A stretch of DNA of 50,598 nt from Phil1 sp964612925 (GTDB taxonomy: Bacteria > Bacillota > Clostridia > Christensenellales > CAG-138). The stretch lies in NCBI GenBank assembly GCA_964612925.1, contig CAZTFU010000011.1, positions 1 through 50,598 of the forward strand, in the 5' to 3' direction. This document shows, in pieces, positions 25,699 to 34,390 of the stretch; the stretch's first letter is position 1, and the number at the start of each line of letters is the position of its first letter. A program made the position numbers and the translations under genes. Below the pieces are notes generated by a model that saw only the letters and a program-made list of their open reading frames with translations, did not search any database and was not told the origin of the DNA.

Positions 25699-27159
25699 TT
25701 AAAGCGCACTATCAAGCCTTTCTCGGCTTAGTTTCAATCGCCTTAGGCTCTCCTCTCGTCCAAGCAGACACGCAATCTCTATTGCACCGCCGGGAGTAAC
25801 CGCCTTGCCCGCCATGCCTATGCGCACGGGCCAGAGAAGGGTTCCGTTCTTCATGCCGTTTGCTTCCGCCATGCCGATAAGGCAGGTGTGCAGCGCTTCC
25901 TCCTCCCACGCGGGCAACGCCTCAAGCGCGGGTATTACCATGTCAAGCACCGCCGCGGATACTTCCGCATTGGTCTTGGACTTCTTGTTTGTGAAAAGGG
26001 CCAAGTCAAATTCCTCATCCATATGGGTTAGGAAATCCGTTATATCCTGCATTTGAGAGAATATTTCAAGCCGCGGCTGCAAAATGCGCCTGAGCACATT
26101 TTTATCCATGTGGGCAATGCCCGCGGCCTCATACCACGGCTTTGCGGCGGCATCAAACTCGTCCGCACTCATGCGGCGAATGTATTCGGCGTTCATCCAT
26201 GTAAGCTTTGCAACGTCGAATATGGCGGGGGATTTGCTCATGCCGCCTACGTCAAATGCGTCAATAAGCTCATCAAGCGTAAAGAATTCCCTGTCATCGC
26301 CCGGGTTCCAGCCAAGCAGTGCAACGTAGTTTATTATTGCATCCTTCAAATAGCCCTTTGCAAGAAAATCCTCATAATATGCATCGCCGTCGCGCTTTGA
26401 CAGCTTGTGCTGTGCATCGCGCATAATGCTTGTCATGTGGATATACACGGGCTTTTCCCATCCAAATGCATCGTAAAGCAGATTATATTTCGGCGTTGAG
26501 GAAAGGTATTCCATGCCACGCATAACGTGGGTTATGCCCATGGTATGATCGTCTATAACGTTTGCAAAGTTATAGGTGGGCATACCGTCCGCCTTTATGA
26601 GTATCATGTCGTCAAGTTCTGAACAGTCAACCTTTATGTGGCCGTAAATTGCATCGTCAAAGCTTGCTTCGCCGTGTTCAGGCACGTTCTGTCGTATAAC
26701 GTACGGTTCTCCCGCGGCAATGCGGCGTTCTGCCTCCTCACGGCTTATGTTAAGGCAATGCTTGTCATACTTGAATGTTTCGCCCCTGTCAGCGGCGGCC
26801 TTGCGGCGTTCGTCAAGCTCCTCATTTGTGCAGAAGCAGTAGTACGCCTTGCCCATGTCTATAAGCTGCTTGGCATAGGGCAGGTACATGTCCTTGCGTT
26901 CACTCTGCACATACGGGCCGAAATCGCCGCCCACGTCGGGACCCTCGTCCCAATTCATGCCAATGCCTTTAAGGGTGCGGTATATAACGTCCGTTGCGCC
27001 CTCAACATAGCGGTTCCTATCCGTATCTTCTATGCGAAGAACAAACCTGCCGCCGTGGTGACGGGCGTAGAGCCAAGTATAAAGCGCACTGCGCAGATTG
27101 CCAATGTGCATATATCCCGTTGGGGAAGGTGCAAATCTTGTTCTTACGGTATCAGCCAT
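25699..27159 (-). CDS. gltX: Glutamyl-tRNA synthetase
   Basis: Charges tRNA-Glu in the cytoplasm. The 486-residue class I synthetase has the first nucleotide-binding motif as PSPTGYMHIGN (11-21) and the second as KLSKR (252-256). LRIEDTD (41-47) binds glutamate and the C-terminal helical anticodon domain is complete. AGGAG lies before the ATG. It is 38 bases downstream of glnS, so the two are likely co-transcribed. Confidence 0.96.
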   Translation of the reverse strand: MADTVRTRFAPSPTGYMHIGNLRSALYTWLYARHHGGRFVLRIEDTDRNRYVEGATDVIYRTLKGIGMNWDEGPDVGGDFGPYVQSERKDMYLPYAKQLIDMGKAYYCFCTNEELDERRKAAADRGETFKYDKHCLNISREEAERRIAAGEPYVIRQNVPEHGEASFDDAIYGHIKVDCSELDDMILIKADGMPTYNFANVIDDHTMGITHVMRGMEYLSSTPKYNLLYDAFGWEKPVYIHMTSIMRDAQHKLSKRDGDAYYEDFLAKGYLKDAIINYVALLGWNPGDDREFFTLDELIDAFDVGGMSKSPAIFDVAKLTWMNAEYIRRMSADEFDAAAKPWYEAAGIAHMDKNVLRRILQPRLEIFSQMQDITDFLTHMDEEFDLALFTNKKSKTNAEVSAAVLDMVIPALEALPAWEEEALHTCLIGMAEANGMKNGTLLWPVRIGMAGKAVTPGGAIEIACLLGREESLRRLKLSRERLDSAL

Positions 27160-27197
27160 TTTGATATTCTCCTGAATAAATAATGCGTGCCGTTACG

Positions 27198-28847
27198 TTA
27201 CATCTTGAAGCTGTCTTTAAGCCCAACGGAACGGTTGAATACGGGGTGTTCGTGCGTGTGGTCAAGATCTGCGCAGAAATAGCCTATGCGCATGAACTGG
27301 AACTTATCGCCCACTTCCGCATCCGCAAGTGCCTTTTCCACAAAGCCGTGCTTTATCGTTACGGAATTGGGGTCAACAAGATCAACGAATTCACGCTCCA
27401 CGCCGTCATCGGGGGCGGGCATCAGAAGCGGATCGTACAGGCGGAATTCGGCACCCACGGCATGTGCGGCATTGACCCAGTGCAGCGTTCCCTTAACCTT
27501 GCGTTCGCATTCGCCGCTGCGTGTGGCGGGGTCATATGTGCAGTAAACCGTGGTCACGCGACCCTCGTCATCCGTTTCATAGCGGGTACACTTAACTATG
27601 TAAGCACCCTTCAGGCGGACTTCCCCATCGGGCTTCAAGCGGAAATACTTCTTGGGCGGATCGTAGGAGAAATCCTCACGTTCGATATAAAGCTCCCTGC
27701 CGAAGGGCACTTCTCTCGTGCCCGCCTCTTCATTGCCGGGCAGGTTTTCAAGGGTAACAAGCTCTTCCTTATCCTCGGGCCAGTTCTCTATAACAAGCTT
27801 TATCGGGTCAAGCACGGCGCACATGCGGTATGCGCGTTCGTTCAGGTATTCCCTCAGGCAATGCTCAAGTATTGCGCTGTCAACAACGCTGTCCGCCTTG
27901 GCAACGCCAATGCGGTTGAGGAAATCCTTTATGGCCTCGGGCGTGTAACCGCGCCTTCTCAGGCCACACAGGGTCGGCATACGCGGATCGTCCCATCCTG
28001 AAACATAACCTTCCTCGACAAGCTGACGCAGGAAACGCTTGCTCATAACCGTATTTGTAAGGTTGAGCCGTGCAAATTCTATCTGACGGGGCTTATGCTC
28101 AAAGCCGCACTGCTCTACTACCCAGTTATAAAGCGGCCTGTGCGCTTCATACTCAAGGGAGCAAAGCGAATGGGTAATACCCTCTATCGCATCCTGAATG
28201 GGGTGTGCAAAGTCATACATGGGGTAGATGCACCACTTGTCGCCCGTGTGGTGGTGCGAAACATGCTTTATGCGGTATATTGCGGGGTCGCGCATGTTTA
28301 TGTTCGGGCTTGCCATGTCTATTTTGGCCCTCAGCGTACGGGCACCGTCCTCAAATTCGCCGTCACGCATGCGATAGAACAGGTCAAGGTTTTCTTCAAC
28401 GCTTCTGTCACGATAGGGAGAGTTCTTGCCCGGTTCCGTAAGGGTGCCGCGATAGGCGCGCATTTCATCCTTCGAAAGGTCGTCAACGTACGCCATGCCG
28501 TTCTTTATAAGCTTTACGGCATAATCAAAGCAGGCGTCAAAGTAATCGCTGCCGTAGCAAAGCTTGTCCCAATCAAAGCCCAACCAGCGAATGTCATATT
28601 CAATGGCATCCACAAATTCCTCACGTTCCTTTGTGGGGTTTGTGTCGTCAAAGCGCAGATTGCACTTTCCGCCGAACTTTTCCGCCATTGCAAAGTCAAT
28701 ATACAGTGCTTTAACGTGGCCTATATGAAGGTAACCGTTAGGCTCCGGCGGGAAGCGGGTTTGGATATGGGTAAGTCCCTTTTCTTGAATATCCTGCTGA
28801 ATAAACTCCTCTATAAAGTTTTTGGGTGCAAGCTTGGCTTCTTCCAT
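27198..28847 (-). CDS. glnS: Glutaminyl-tRNA synthetase
   Basis: Charges tRNA-Gln directly. The 549-residue protein has PEPNGYLHIGH (34-44), LRFDDTNP and MSKR (268-271), plus QIEFARLNL, which distinguish GlnRS from GluRS, and the two-barrel C-terminal anticodon domain with YDPATRSGE and the late RIGYFCAD. Many Clostridia have acquired this enzyme in place of, or beside, the GatCAB amidation route. First gene of a probable glnS-gltX-methyltransferase transcript. Confidence 0.96.
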   Translation of the reverse strand: MEEAKLAPKNFIEEFIQQDIQEKGLTHIQTRFPPEPNGYLHIGHVKALYIDFAMAEKFGGKCNLRFDDTNPTKEREEFVDAIEYDIRWLGFDWDKLCYGSDYFDACFDYAVKLIKNGMAYVDDLSKDEMRAYRGTLTEPGKNSPYRDRSVEENLDLFYRMRDGEFEDGARTLRAKIDMASPNINMRDPAIYRIKHVSHHHTGDKWCIYPMYDFAHPIQDAIEGITHSLCSLEYEAHRPLYNWVVEQCGFEHKPRQIEFARLNLTNTVMSKRFLRQLVEEGYVSGWDDPRMPTLCGLRRRGYTPEAIKDFLNRIGVAKADSVVDSAILEHCLREYLNERAYRMCAVLDPIKLVIENWPEDKEELVTLENLPGNEEAGTREVPFGRELYIEREDFSYDPPKKYFRLKPDGEVRLKGAYIVKCTRYETDDEGRVTTVYCTYDPATRSGECERKVKGTLHWVNAAHAVGAEFRLYDPLLMPAPDDGVEREFVDLVDPNSVTIKHGFVEKALADAEVGDKFQFMRIGYFCADLDHTHEHPVFNRSVGLKDSFKM

Positions 28848-28881
28848 TGCCTTTCACGTCCTTCCGAATTATCAAAAAATT

Positions 28882-28898
28882 TACTGCATTGTGCAGTA
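28882..28898 (-). promoter_or_regulatory. Hairpin in the glnS leader
   Basis: A perfect 7-bp inverted repeat, TACTGCA/TGCAGTA with a three-base loop, lies just after the glnS transcription start. It could be an operator or an RNA hairpin. It is not a T-box. Confidence 0.4.
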
Positions 28899-28904
28899 CC
28901 TTAC

Positions 28905-28933
28905 ATTATCTTTAATAGTAAGCGCAATGTCAA
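28905..28933 (-). promoter_or_regulatory. Promoter of glnS
   Basis: Minus-strand TTGACA (28928-28933), 17 bases, GATAAT (28905-28910). Confidence 0.75.
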
Positions 28934-28948
28934 GCGTTTCCGCCCGTA

Positions 28949-29452
28949 TTACACATCTATATCAACATATTTTATTTCGTTGCCCATCCGCTTTATATAT
29001 GCGATAAGGTCGCAAAATTTTATCGCAAGCGATGCCGTGGATACGCACGGGTGCACACACACCATATCCATTCGCGATATGTCATTATCTATTGCAACAA
29101 TAATGTCCCGCGCTTCGACGTGGTACAGTGCCATTGGCGTAACGCTGCCGGGCAGTAGGGCAAGTTTTTCAAAAAGCTGTTCATCCGTGCAGAAGCTAAG
29201 GCGCGACACGCCAAGCTTTTTTGAAACGTCCGATGTGTGAAATGGCTTGTCCGCCCGTATAAGCAGCAGGCAATACACGGTTTTTGCCCTGTTGCACAGA
29301 AAAAGATTCTTAAAGTGCTTTGCTCCCACGTCCGCGCCTATGCCCTCGCAGTCCTGCATTGTCAGTGCGGCGGGATGCTCGTAGCGCGAATAGCTTATGC
29401 CCATTTCGTCAAGTATGGCCAAAATCGGCCTTTCTCTTTCGTCTGTTGCCAT
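28949..29452 (-). CDS. Aminoacyl-tRNA deacylase, ProXp-ala/PrdX type
   Basis: A 167-residue free-standing editing protein of the YbaK/ProX fold. HPAALTMQDCEGIGADVGAKHFKNLFL carries the family's His/Thr pattern and the KNLFL strand; KLGVSRLSFCTDEQLFEKLALLPGSVTPMAL matches the substrate-pocket GSVTP motif; HPCVSTASLAI is the late His motif. Members hydrolyse Ala-tRNA-Pro made by error by ProRS. It sits five bases after the phosphorylase gene and its ribosome site AAAGGAT lies within that gene's end, so both are co-translated. Confidence 0.88.
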   Translation of the reverse strand: MATDERERPILAILDEMGISYSRYEHPAALTMQDCEGIGADVGAKHFKNLFLCNRAKTVYCLLLIRADKPFHTSDVSKKLGVSRLSFCTDEQLFEKLALLPGSVTPMALYHVEARDIIVAIDNDISRMDMVCVHPCVSTASLAIKFCDLIAYIKRMGNEIKYVDIDV

Positions 29453-29457
29453 TTACG

Positions 29458-30213
29458 CTATCCTTTCAGCCTTATTGCGCATTCAAGCCCCACGCTCAAA
29501 TAAGCGTCATATGCGTTTTTCGGCGGGCGGCTCATTATGCGCGGGTCCCATTCTATACCGTCAAGGCAATCCTCTGCATACAGGAATTGGTATGCTGCTT
29601 TTTTGCGGAAACCTGCAACCGCCATTATGCTTGCGCATTCCATTTCAACCGTTATGCAACCTTCCTTACGGCGCGCCTCCATGCCTTGGCGCGTTTCTCT
29701 GTATATGGCATCCGTGGTCCATGTTTTGCCAAGTGTATACGGCACGGCTATGGCGTCAAATGCGGCGGCAAGCTCCGATGCGCTGTCAACGGTCAAATAA
29801 TCGGATGCGCTCATATAGTGATAGCTTGTGCCCTCATCCCTATAAGCGGCAGTTGGTATTATAAAATGACCCGCCGCTATCTTCTTATCAAGCACACCGC
29901 ACGAACCGAAGAACAACACACGCCTTGCGCCCATTGCATATATTTCCTCAAGCGTACCCGCGGCGGCACTGCCGCCAAGGCAGCTTACATACAGTCCCAA
30001 CTTGCGTCCTTTATACTCAAGCGTGTAAATCGGCACCGTGTATATGCACTTCACCTCGGCTATTTTGGTTAGCTTAAAGCGCGCGGCGGCGGCCTCAAGC
30101 ACCTTTTGGTTCAGCGCGGCCAGCACCGTCTGCGGAAAGCCGTCTATCGGCTTTATCACCTGCTCGGGCGATATAATGGGTTCGGATGTATTATAGGTGT
30201 CTATTATGCTCAT
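29458..30213 (-). CDS. Nucleoside phosphorylase (uridine phosphorylase-like)
   Basis: A 251-residue protein of the PNP/UDP phosphorylase superfamily. VSCLGGSAAAGTLEEIYAMGARRVLFFGSCGVLD contains the phosphate-binding region; ITVEMECASIMAVAGF has the ribose-binding Met-Glu motif. The base specificity cannot be decided. The start at 30213 was chosen from AGGAGC eight bases before; the open frame continues upstream past the promoter (minus-strand TATAAT at 30247-30252, with TGC in front). First gene of a pair with the deacylase. Confidence 0.85.
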   Translation of the reverse strand: MSIIDTYNTSEPIISPEQVIKPIDGFPQTVLAALNQKVLEAAAARFKLTKIAEVKCIYTVPIYTLEYKGRKLGLYVSCLGGSAAAGTLEEIYAMGARRVLFFGSCGVLDKKIAAGHFIIPTAAYRDEGTSYHYMSASDYLTVDSASELAAAFDAIAVPYTLGKTWTTDAIYRETRQGMEARRKEGCITVEMECASIMAVAGFRKKAAYQFLYAEDCLDGIEWDPRIMSRPPKNAYDAYLSVGLECAIRLKG

Positions 30214-30470
30214 GCTGTTGCTCCTTATAAATCGTTTCATTACAATATTATAGCATATTATGTGCGCTTGTGCCGAGTGAATGTGTGGGGGGTACTTCAT
30301 CTCCCCACCGTCACCTTGGGCAAGAAACACGCCGAACGTTTTTCACAATGCAAGTTTATAGTAAAATTGGGTCGCGAACCCCATTTGCATGTGCCCGCGC
30401 CAGATAACGAAGCGTCAAATGTACGGTTGGCTAATGATCACTGCCGTAGCCGAAACTTCCTTCCCTTCCA

Positions 30471-31522
30471 TTACAGTTCCAGTCGCAAATCGCCGTCCTT
30501 TATCCAGCCGAGTTTGCGCATGGGATATGCTATAAGCGGCGTAAGCACGGCGGGGAGTACAAAGCATATAAGCAGCATACCTACCCAGCTTTGTACCGAG
30601 CCGAAGCCATCGCTTGCCATAACGCCTATCGGCCCCACAAGGCCGCAGGTACCCATGCCGCTTGCAACGCCAACGCCGTTTTCCATTTTGAATACGCAGG
30701 AGGCGATCGGCCCCGTTATGGCGGAAACTATGGTCGGCGGCAGCCAAATCAGCGGGTTTTCACTATGTTGCCCATTTGCAGCATGCTTGTGCCAAGCCCC
30801 TGTGCCACAAGCCCCGCATAACGGTTTTCTCTAAAGCTCATTACAGCAAAACCCACCATCTGTGCACAGCATCCCGCCGTGGCCGCGCCGCCCGCAAGCC
30901 CGACAAGACCCGCCGTGCCGAAGGAGGCGCATATTGCGGCACTGCTTATCGGCAGCGTAAGCGCAACGCCCACCAGTACCGATACCGCCATACCCATAAA
31001 GAACGGATGCATTTCCGTGGCACTCATTATAAGCTCACCAAAGCCCGTCATCACGGCCGATACGCCCGGCCCCGCAAGGCGCGCCGTTATAAGGCCGCTT
31101 ACTATTGTAACGGTCGGTGTAACAAGAATATCCACTTTTGTTTCTTTGGAAACGATTTTGCCAAGTTCCGCGGCCACGGCGGCGCAAACGAATGTGCCAA
31201 GCGGCCCACCAAGGCTGTTTGCTCCGTATCCCACCGCACACAGGCTGAAAAGCACAAGCGGCGGAGCGTTTAATGCATGGCCTATCGCAACCGCCATTGC
31301 ACTGCCCGTTGCGGCGGAAGTGAATGCGGCAATATCACTGAGCCACGCAAGCGAAAGCTTATCCGCAACGGTAGAAAGTATCGTGCCGATAAGCAGCGAT
31401 GCAAAAAGGCCCATCGCCATCGAGCCCATAGCATCTACAAAATAGCGTTTAGCGCTGAATACAACGTCCTTGCGCCTTAAAAATGCGGCTACGCGGCCGC
31501 CGCGGGGAGCCTTTTCTCCCAT
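30471..31522 (-). pseudogene. PTS IIC-like (PfoR-type) membrane transporter, frameshifted
   Basis: The first frame, from ATG 31522 (GGAGGA upstream), encodes KRYFVDAMGSMAMGLFASLLIGTIL and further TM segments of the PTS_EIIC_2/PfoR family, then stops soon after SMLQMGNIVKTR. The next frame continues without a gap as VKNPLIWLPPTIVSAITGPI, CVFKMENGVGVASGMGTCGLVGPIG to the stop at 30471. One extra A in the four-base A run (30757-30760; T on the plus strand) would restore a 350-residue protein of normal length. So this is either a recent single-base deletion, a base-calling error in a homopolymer, or a phase-variable site. The family transports an unknown sugar-like solute. Confidence 0.85.
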
Positions 31523-31851
31523 TTGTTCCTCCAAAATGCGTCCCCCTGCTCCATCCCCGTAAGCAAGGAGCGTGTTGCAAACGGCTTCGCGGTCATGTCC
31601 TACCGTCCAAGTCATACAGCACTTGAGTAAAAGTATACCATCATCACTTCGCCCACGCCACATATTTATACATTCACAATGTTTTTCAAAGTTCACCGCC
31701 TTTTCACCACGCATGGTATTTATAATGTGGCGTACAGAGGGGTAACGCCGTTCCATTCAATGAAAAGTCAAAAAAGCGAAGATGGCGCGCAAGAATGCTT
31801 TTGAAAGCCTTAAAGTTCATACTATGTTTTCAAACTTGTTTCAAAACCCCG
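31523..31851. other. Divergent intergenic region
   Basis: Some 330 bases between the frameshifted PTS-IIC-like gene and the DUF2442-HTH gene. The minus-strand frame stays open here but has no ribosome site and no family resemblance. Several A/T-rich patches could be promoters, none convincing for the minus strand. Confidence 0.35.
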
Positions 31852-31881
31852 TTGAATATAATCACGGTATCGTGATATAAT
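31852..31881 (+). promoter_or_regulatory. Promoter with palindromic operator for the DUF2442-HTH gene
   Basis: TTGAAT (31852-31857), 18 bases, TATAAT (31876-31881). A perfect inverted repeat, ATCACG-GTAT-CGTGAT (31861-31876), fills the spacer and touches the -10, the usual place for a repressor. Confidence 0.75.
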
Positions 31882-31907
31882 AACTATAAGAAAGGGGGTG
31901 GCGGCGT

Positions 31908-32342
31908 ATGTTTCACAAGATTAAAAGTGTATATCCCGCGGCTGACTTCAAACTGAGCGTTCAATTCAGTGAGGGTATTACAAAACTGTATGACATGAAC
32001 ACTCTTTTTGAGAAAATCCCCGCGTTTTTGCGTTTGAAGGAAAATCCCGATGAATTTGCCTGCGTCGGTGTTGACACGGGTGGGTATGGCATCATTTGGG
32101 ACGATGAGCTGGATTTAAGCTGTGATGAGTTGTGGGAACACGGCGTACAGGTGAACACTCCCTTTGATGGGCTCATGGCATTCAGCGATGCCACTGAGCT
32201 GTGGGGGCTCAATGAGAGCACATTGCGCAAGGCCATTACATACGGAAAACTTGTAAACGGCATAGATGTTTGCAAATTCGGCAAGCAATGGGTCGTTTCC
32301 GTTGATGCCATGAAGCGGGAGTATGGTCAAGCGATACGCTAA
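31908..32342 (+). CDS. DUF2442-HTH protein, probable autoregulated antitoxin-like regulator
   Basis: A 144-residue two-domain protein. Residues 1-80 match DUF2442: an N-terminal HKIKSVYPAADFKLSVQFSEG, then FACVGVDTGGYGIIWDDELDLSCDELW. Residues about 92-140 form a small HTH (SDATELWGLNESTLRKAITYGKL). DUF2442 proteins often sit next to a DUF4160 toxin-like partner; none is present here. AAGGGGGTG precedes the ATG. The palindrome in its promoter suggests that it represses itself. It is followed 29 bases later by the metallopeptidase gene, which may share the transcript. Confidence 0.85.
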   Translation: MFHKIKSVYPAADFKLSVQFSEGITKLYDMNTLFEKIPAFLRLKENPDEFACVGVDTGGYGIIWDDELDLSCDELWEHGVQVNTPFDGLMAFSDATELWGLNESTLRKAITYGKLVNGIDVCKFGKQWVVSVDAMKREYGQAIR

Positions 32343-32371
32343 CAATAAAAAACGAAAAGGAGACATATATT

Positions 32372-33079
32372 ATGGTAGATCCGTATTTTTCATATGCGGC
32401 TGATTCGCTGCTTTATGTAGCGGTATTGATAGTTGCCGTGCTTGGCATGATAGCGTCGCTGAAGGTGAATTCTACATTTAAGAAGTATTCATCCATGGGC
32501 GCATATTGCGGCCTTAGGGCAAATGAGGTTGCGCGGCGTTTGCTTTATGAGGGCGGAAGCACGGCTTCGCTTTCGGCGGTATCGGGTTCGCTTACTGACC
32601 ATTATGATCCCACAAAGAACACCGTTGGGCTTAGCGAAAGCGTGTATAACAGCTCGTCCGTTTCGGCACTTGCCGTGGCTGCGCACGAGGTGGGGCACGT
32701 TATGCAGCATCAGGACGGGTATGTTCCCATAAAGGTGCGCAACAGCCTTTTACCCATTGCCCGCATAGGCTCCTCCGTTGGGCCGTGGCTTGTGATAATC
32801 GGCATTGCGCTTGGCGCATTCAACCTTGCAAGTATAGGCGCAGGGCTGTATTTCGGCATATTGGCGTTTCAGCTTGTTACACTGCCCGTTGAATTCAATG
32901 CTTCCCGCCGCGGCCTTGCCATGCTTCGCGAGGGCGGCTATATCGCAGGTGATACCGAGGAGCGTGCCGCCAAAAAGGTGCTCCGCGCCGCCGCAATGAC
33001 ATATGTCGTTTCTGCGCTGAGCACGTTCCTCACCTTTCTCCGCCTTGTCGCCATGTCCAACCGTTCAAGACGCAGATAA
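32372..33079 (+). CDS. Zinc metallopeptidase, YugP family
   Basis: A 235-residue membrane protein with an HExxH motif (His105, Glu106, His109 in AAHEVGHVMQH). It has an N-terminal TM helix (about 11-31), then KVNSTFKKYSSMGAYCGLRANEVARRLL and VSGSLTDHYDPTKNTVGLSESVY, all typical of YugP (PF04298). Two further TM segments (about 135-175) and one near 215 follow. The role of YugP is unknown; the peptidase site should face the cytoplasmic side or lie near the membrane. AAAGGAG precedes the ATG. Confidence 0.92.
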   Translation: MVDPYFSYAADSLLYVAVLIVAVLGMIASLKVNSTFKKYSSMGAYCGLRANEVARRLLYEGGSTASLSAVSGSLTDHYDPTKNTVGLSESVYNSSSVSALAVAAHEVGHVMQHQDGYVPIKVRNSLLPIARIGSSVGPWLVIIGIALGAFNLASIGAGLYFGILAFQLVTLPVEFNASRRGLAMLREGGYIAGDTEERAAKKVLRAAAMTYVVSALSTFLTFLRLVAMSNRSRRR

Positions 33080-33082
33080 GCT

Positions 33083-33123
33083 GAGTATCGAAAAAGTGGC
33101 AGATTGCCATTCTTTAGATACTC
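33083..33123. repeat. Long imperfect inverted repeat
   Basis: GAGTATC (33083-33089) pairs with GATACTC (33117-33123) and TGGCA (33097-33101) with TGCCA (33105-33109). Between them an A-run faces a T-run with only two mismatches and one wobble. About 19 of 21 positions pair around a three-base loop. Confidence 0.7.
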
Positions 33124-33126
33124 TGA

Positions 33127-33160
33127 AATGCGCACCTCTGTGTAGGGGTGCGCATTATAT
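33127..33160 (+). terminator. Terminator of the YugP-like gene
   Basis: A perfect 10-bp stem (33127-33136 with 33147-33156), then ATATATTA. It follows the long inverted repeat at once. Confidence 0.65.
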
Positions 33161-33237
33161 ATTACTTCGTCTGATTTACATTATTTCGCCCGATCTGCTT
33201 TGTTTATCCTGACTTACCATATTTGCGCCTATCCGCT

Positions 33238-34365
33238 TTACTCTATCACTTCACCGCCTATCAGTACCCGTTCAAGCTCAAGTTCGCTTGAGCACAGCAC
33301 AAGATCGGCCAAGAACCCTTCTTCAACCGCGCCAAGCTCGTTGTCAAGACCGTATTTCCGTGCGGGATTCAGCGTGGCGGCGGCAATTGCGTGTTCAAGC
33401 GGTATGCCGCAATCGACCATCCTTTTTATACCTTCAAACAGCGGGGTTATGCTGCCCGCAAGCGTGTTTGTTCCGTCAACGGTCGCGCGACCGTTTTCAA
33501 GGCGGGTACGCATACCGTCCGATGAGGTATACACTCCATCTCCCATGCCGCACACCGCTATTGAATCGCTTATGAGTATAATTCGTTCCCACCCGAAAAG
33601 TTTGAACAGCAGCCGTACCATCGGCGGCTGAACGTGTAGCGTATCCGCAATAAGCTCGGCCGTAACGCCATCGGTATCCGCCGCGGCCGCAATGGGTCCG
33701 GGTGCGCGGTGCAGTAACGGTTGCATACAGTTGAATGTATGCGTGAGGTTTGAAAAGCCCGCCTCAAACGCCTTTATCGCCGTATCATAATCCGCGGCAC
33801 TGTGCGCAAACGACACAACCTTTTCGCCCTTCAGCCGCCTGCTGAGCTCCATTGCCCCCTCAAGCTCGGGTGCCATACACACGGCGCGTATGCAACCGTG
33901 TGCGGCTTCGTCAAGGCGATGGAGCATTTCGCCGTCTATCTTGTGCAGTAATTCGGGGTTGTGCGCCCCGCGTTTTTCATACGAAATAAACGGCCCTTCC
34001 AAATAAACGCCGAGACAGCGGCTTTCACCCGCGCCCCTGTGGGCAACGGCTTCACCTGCGGCACGGCACCTTACCGTAAGCGCCTCCTCCTCCATTGCCA
34101 TTGTCGCAAAAAGAAAACCTGTCGTGCCGCTCTTTGCCAATGCACGACGAGCCTTGGCCGCAGAGGAAGCATCCTCCGCAAAATATTCGCTTTGCACCAT
34201 GGCGTGCGTGTGGGTATCTATACAGCCGCCCATAAGCAACCGCGCACCGCTTTGCGGCACGTCGCTTATCGTTTCCACGTTCGTTATGCGATCACAGAAA
34301 ACCGTAACGTTGCCGTAATGCAGCTTGGCATCCGAACCGAAATAGTTCACCCTTTCAAAGTGCAT
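33238..34365 (-). CDS. nagA: N-acetylglucosamine-6-phosphate deacetylase
   Basis: Converts GlcNAc-6-phosphate to glucosamine-6-phosphate in the use of amino sugars and in cell-wall recycling. The 375-residue amidohydrolase has the metal motif as IDTHTH (50-54), the Glu ligand in LEGPFIS, and NLTHTFNCMQPLLHR with the later His ligands and GLVxD-type residues shown as ILISDSIAVCGMGDG. The start at 34365 lies nine bases after GAGGGG; the ATG nine bases earlier abuts that site. No nagB is near; it follows the Cys-rich protein gene after 25 bases. Confidence 0.93.
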   Translation of the reverse strand: MHFERVNYFGSDAKLHYGNVTVFCDRITNVETISDVPQSGARLLMGGCIDTHTHAMVQSEYFAEDASSAAKARRALAKSGTTGFLFATMAMEEEALTVRCRAAGEAVAHRGAGESRCLGVYLEGPFISYEKRGAHNPELLHKIDGEMLHRLDEAAHGCIRAVCMAPELEGAMELSRRLKGEKVVSFAHSAADYDTAIKAFEAGFSNLTHTFNCMQPLLHRAPGPIAAAADTDGVTAELIADTLHVQPPMVRLLFKLFGWERIILISDSIAVCGMGDGVYTSSDGMRTRLENGRATVDGTNTLAGSITPLFEGIKRMVDCGIPLEHAIAAATLNPARKYGLDNELGAVEEGFLADLVLCSSELELERVLIGGEVIE

Positions 34366-34390
34366 GGTTTTCATCCCCTCAGTTTTAGAC

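Noticed and set aside
28848..28948. Possible T-box before glnS
   Set aside because: Only a small 7-bp hairpin is present; the AGGGTGG-ACCGC sequence and an AGTA stem I are missing.
28095..29240. 381-codon plus-strand frame across glnS and the deacylase gene
   Set aside because: Covers two well-supported minus-strand genes and their promoter, without ribosome site or known domain.
30415..30747. 110-codon minus-strand frame at the end of the PTS-IIC-like gene
   Set aside because: It is neither of the two frames that code the transporter.
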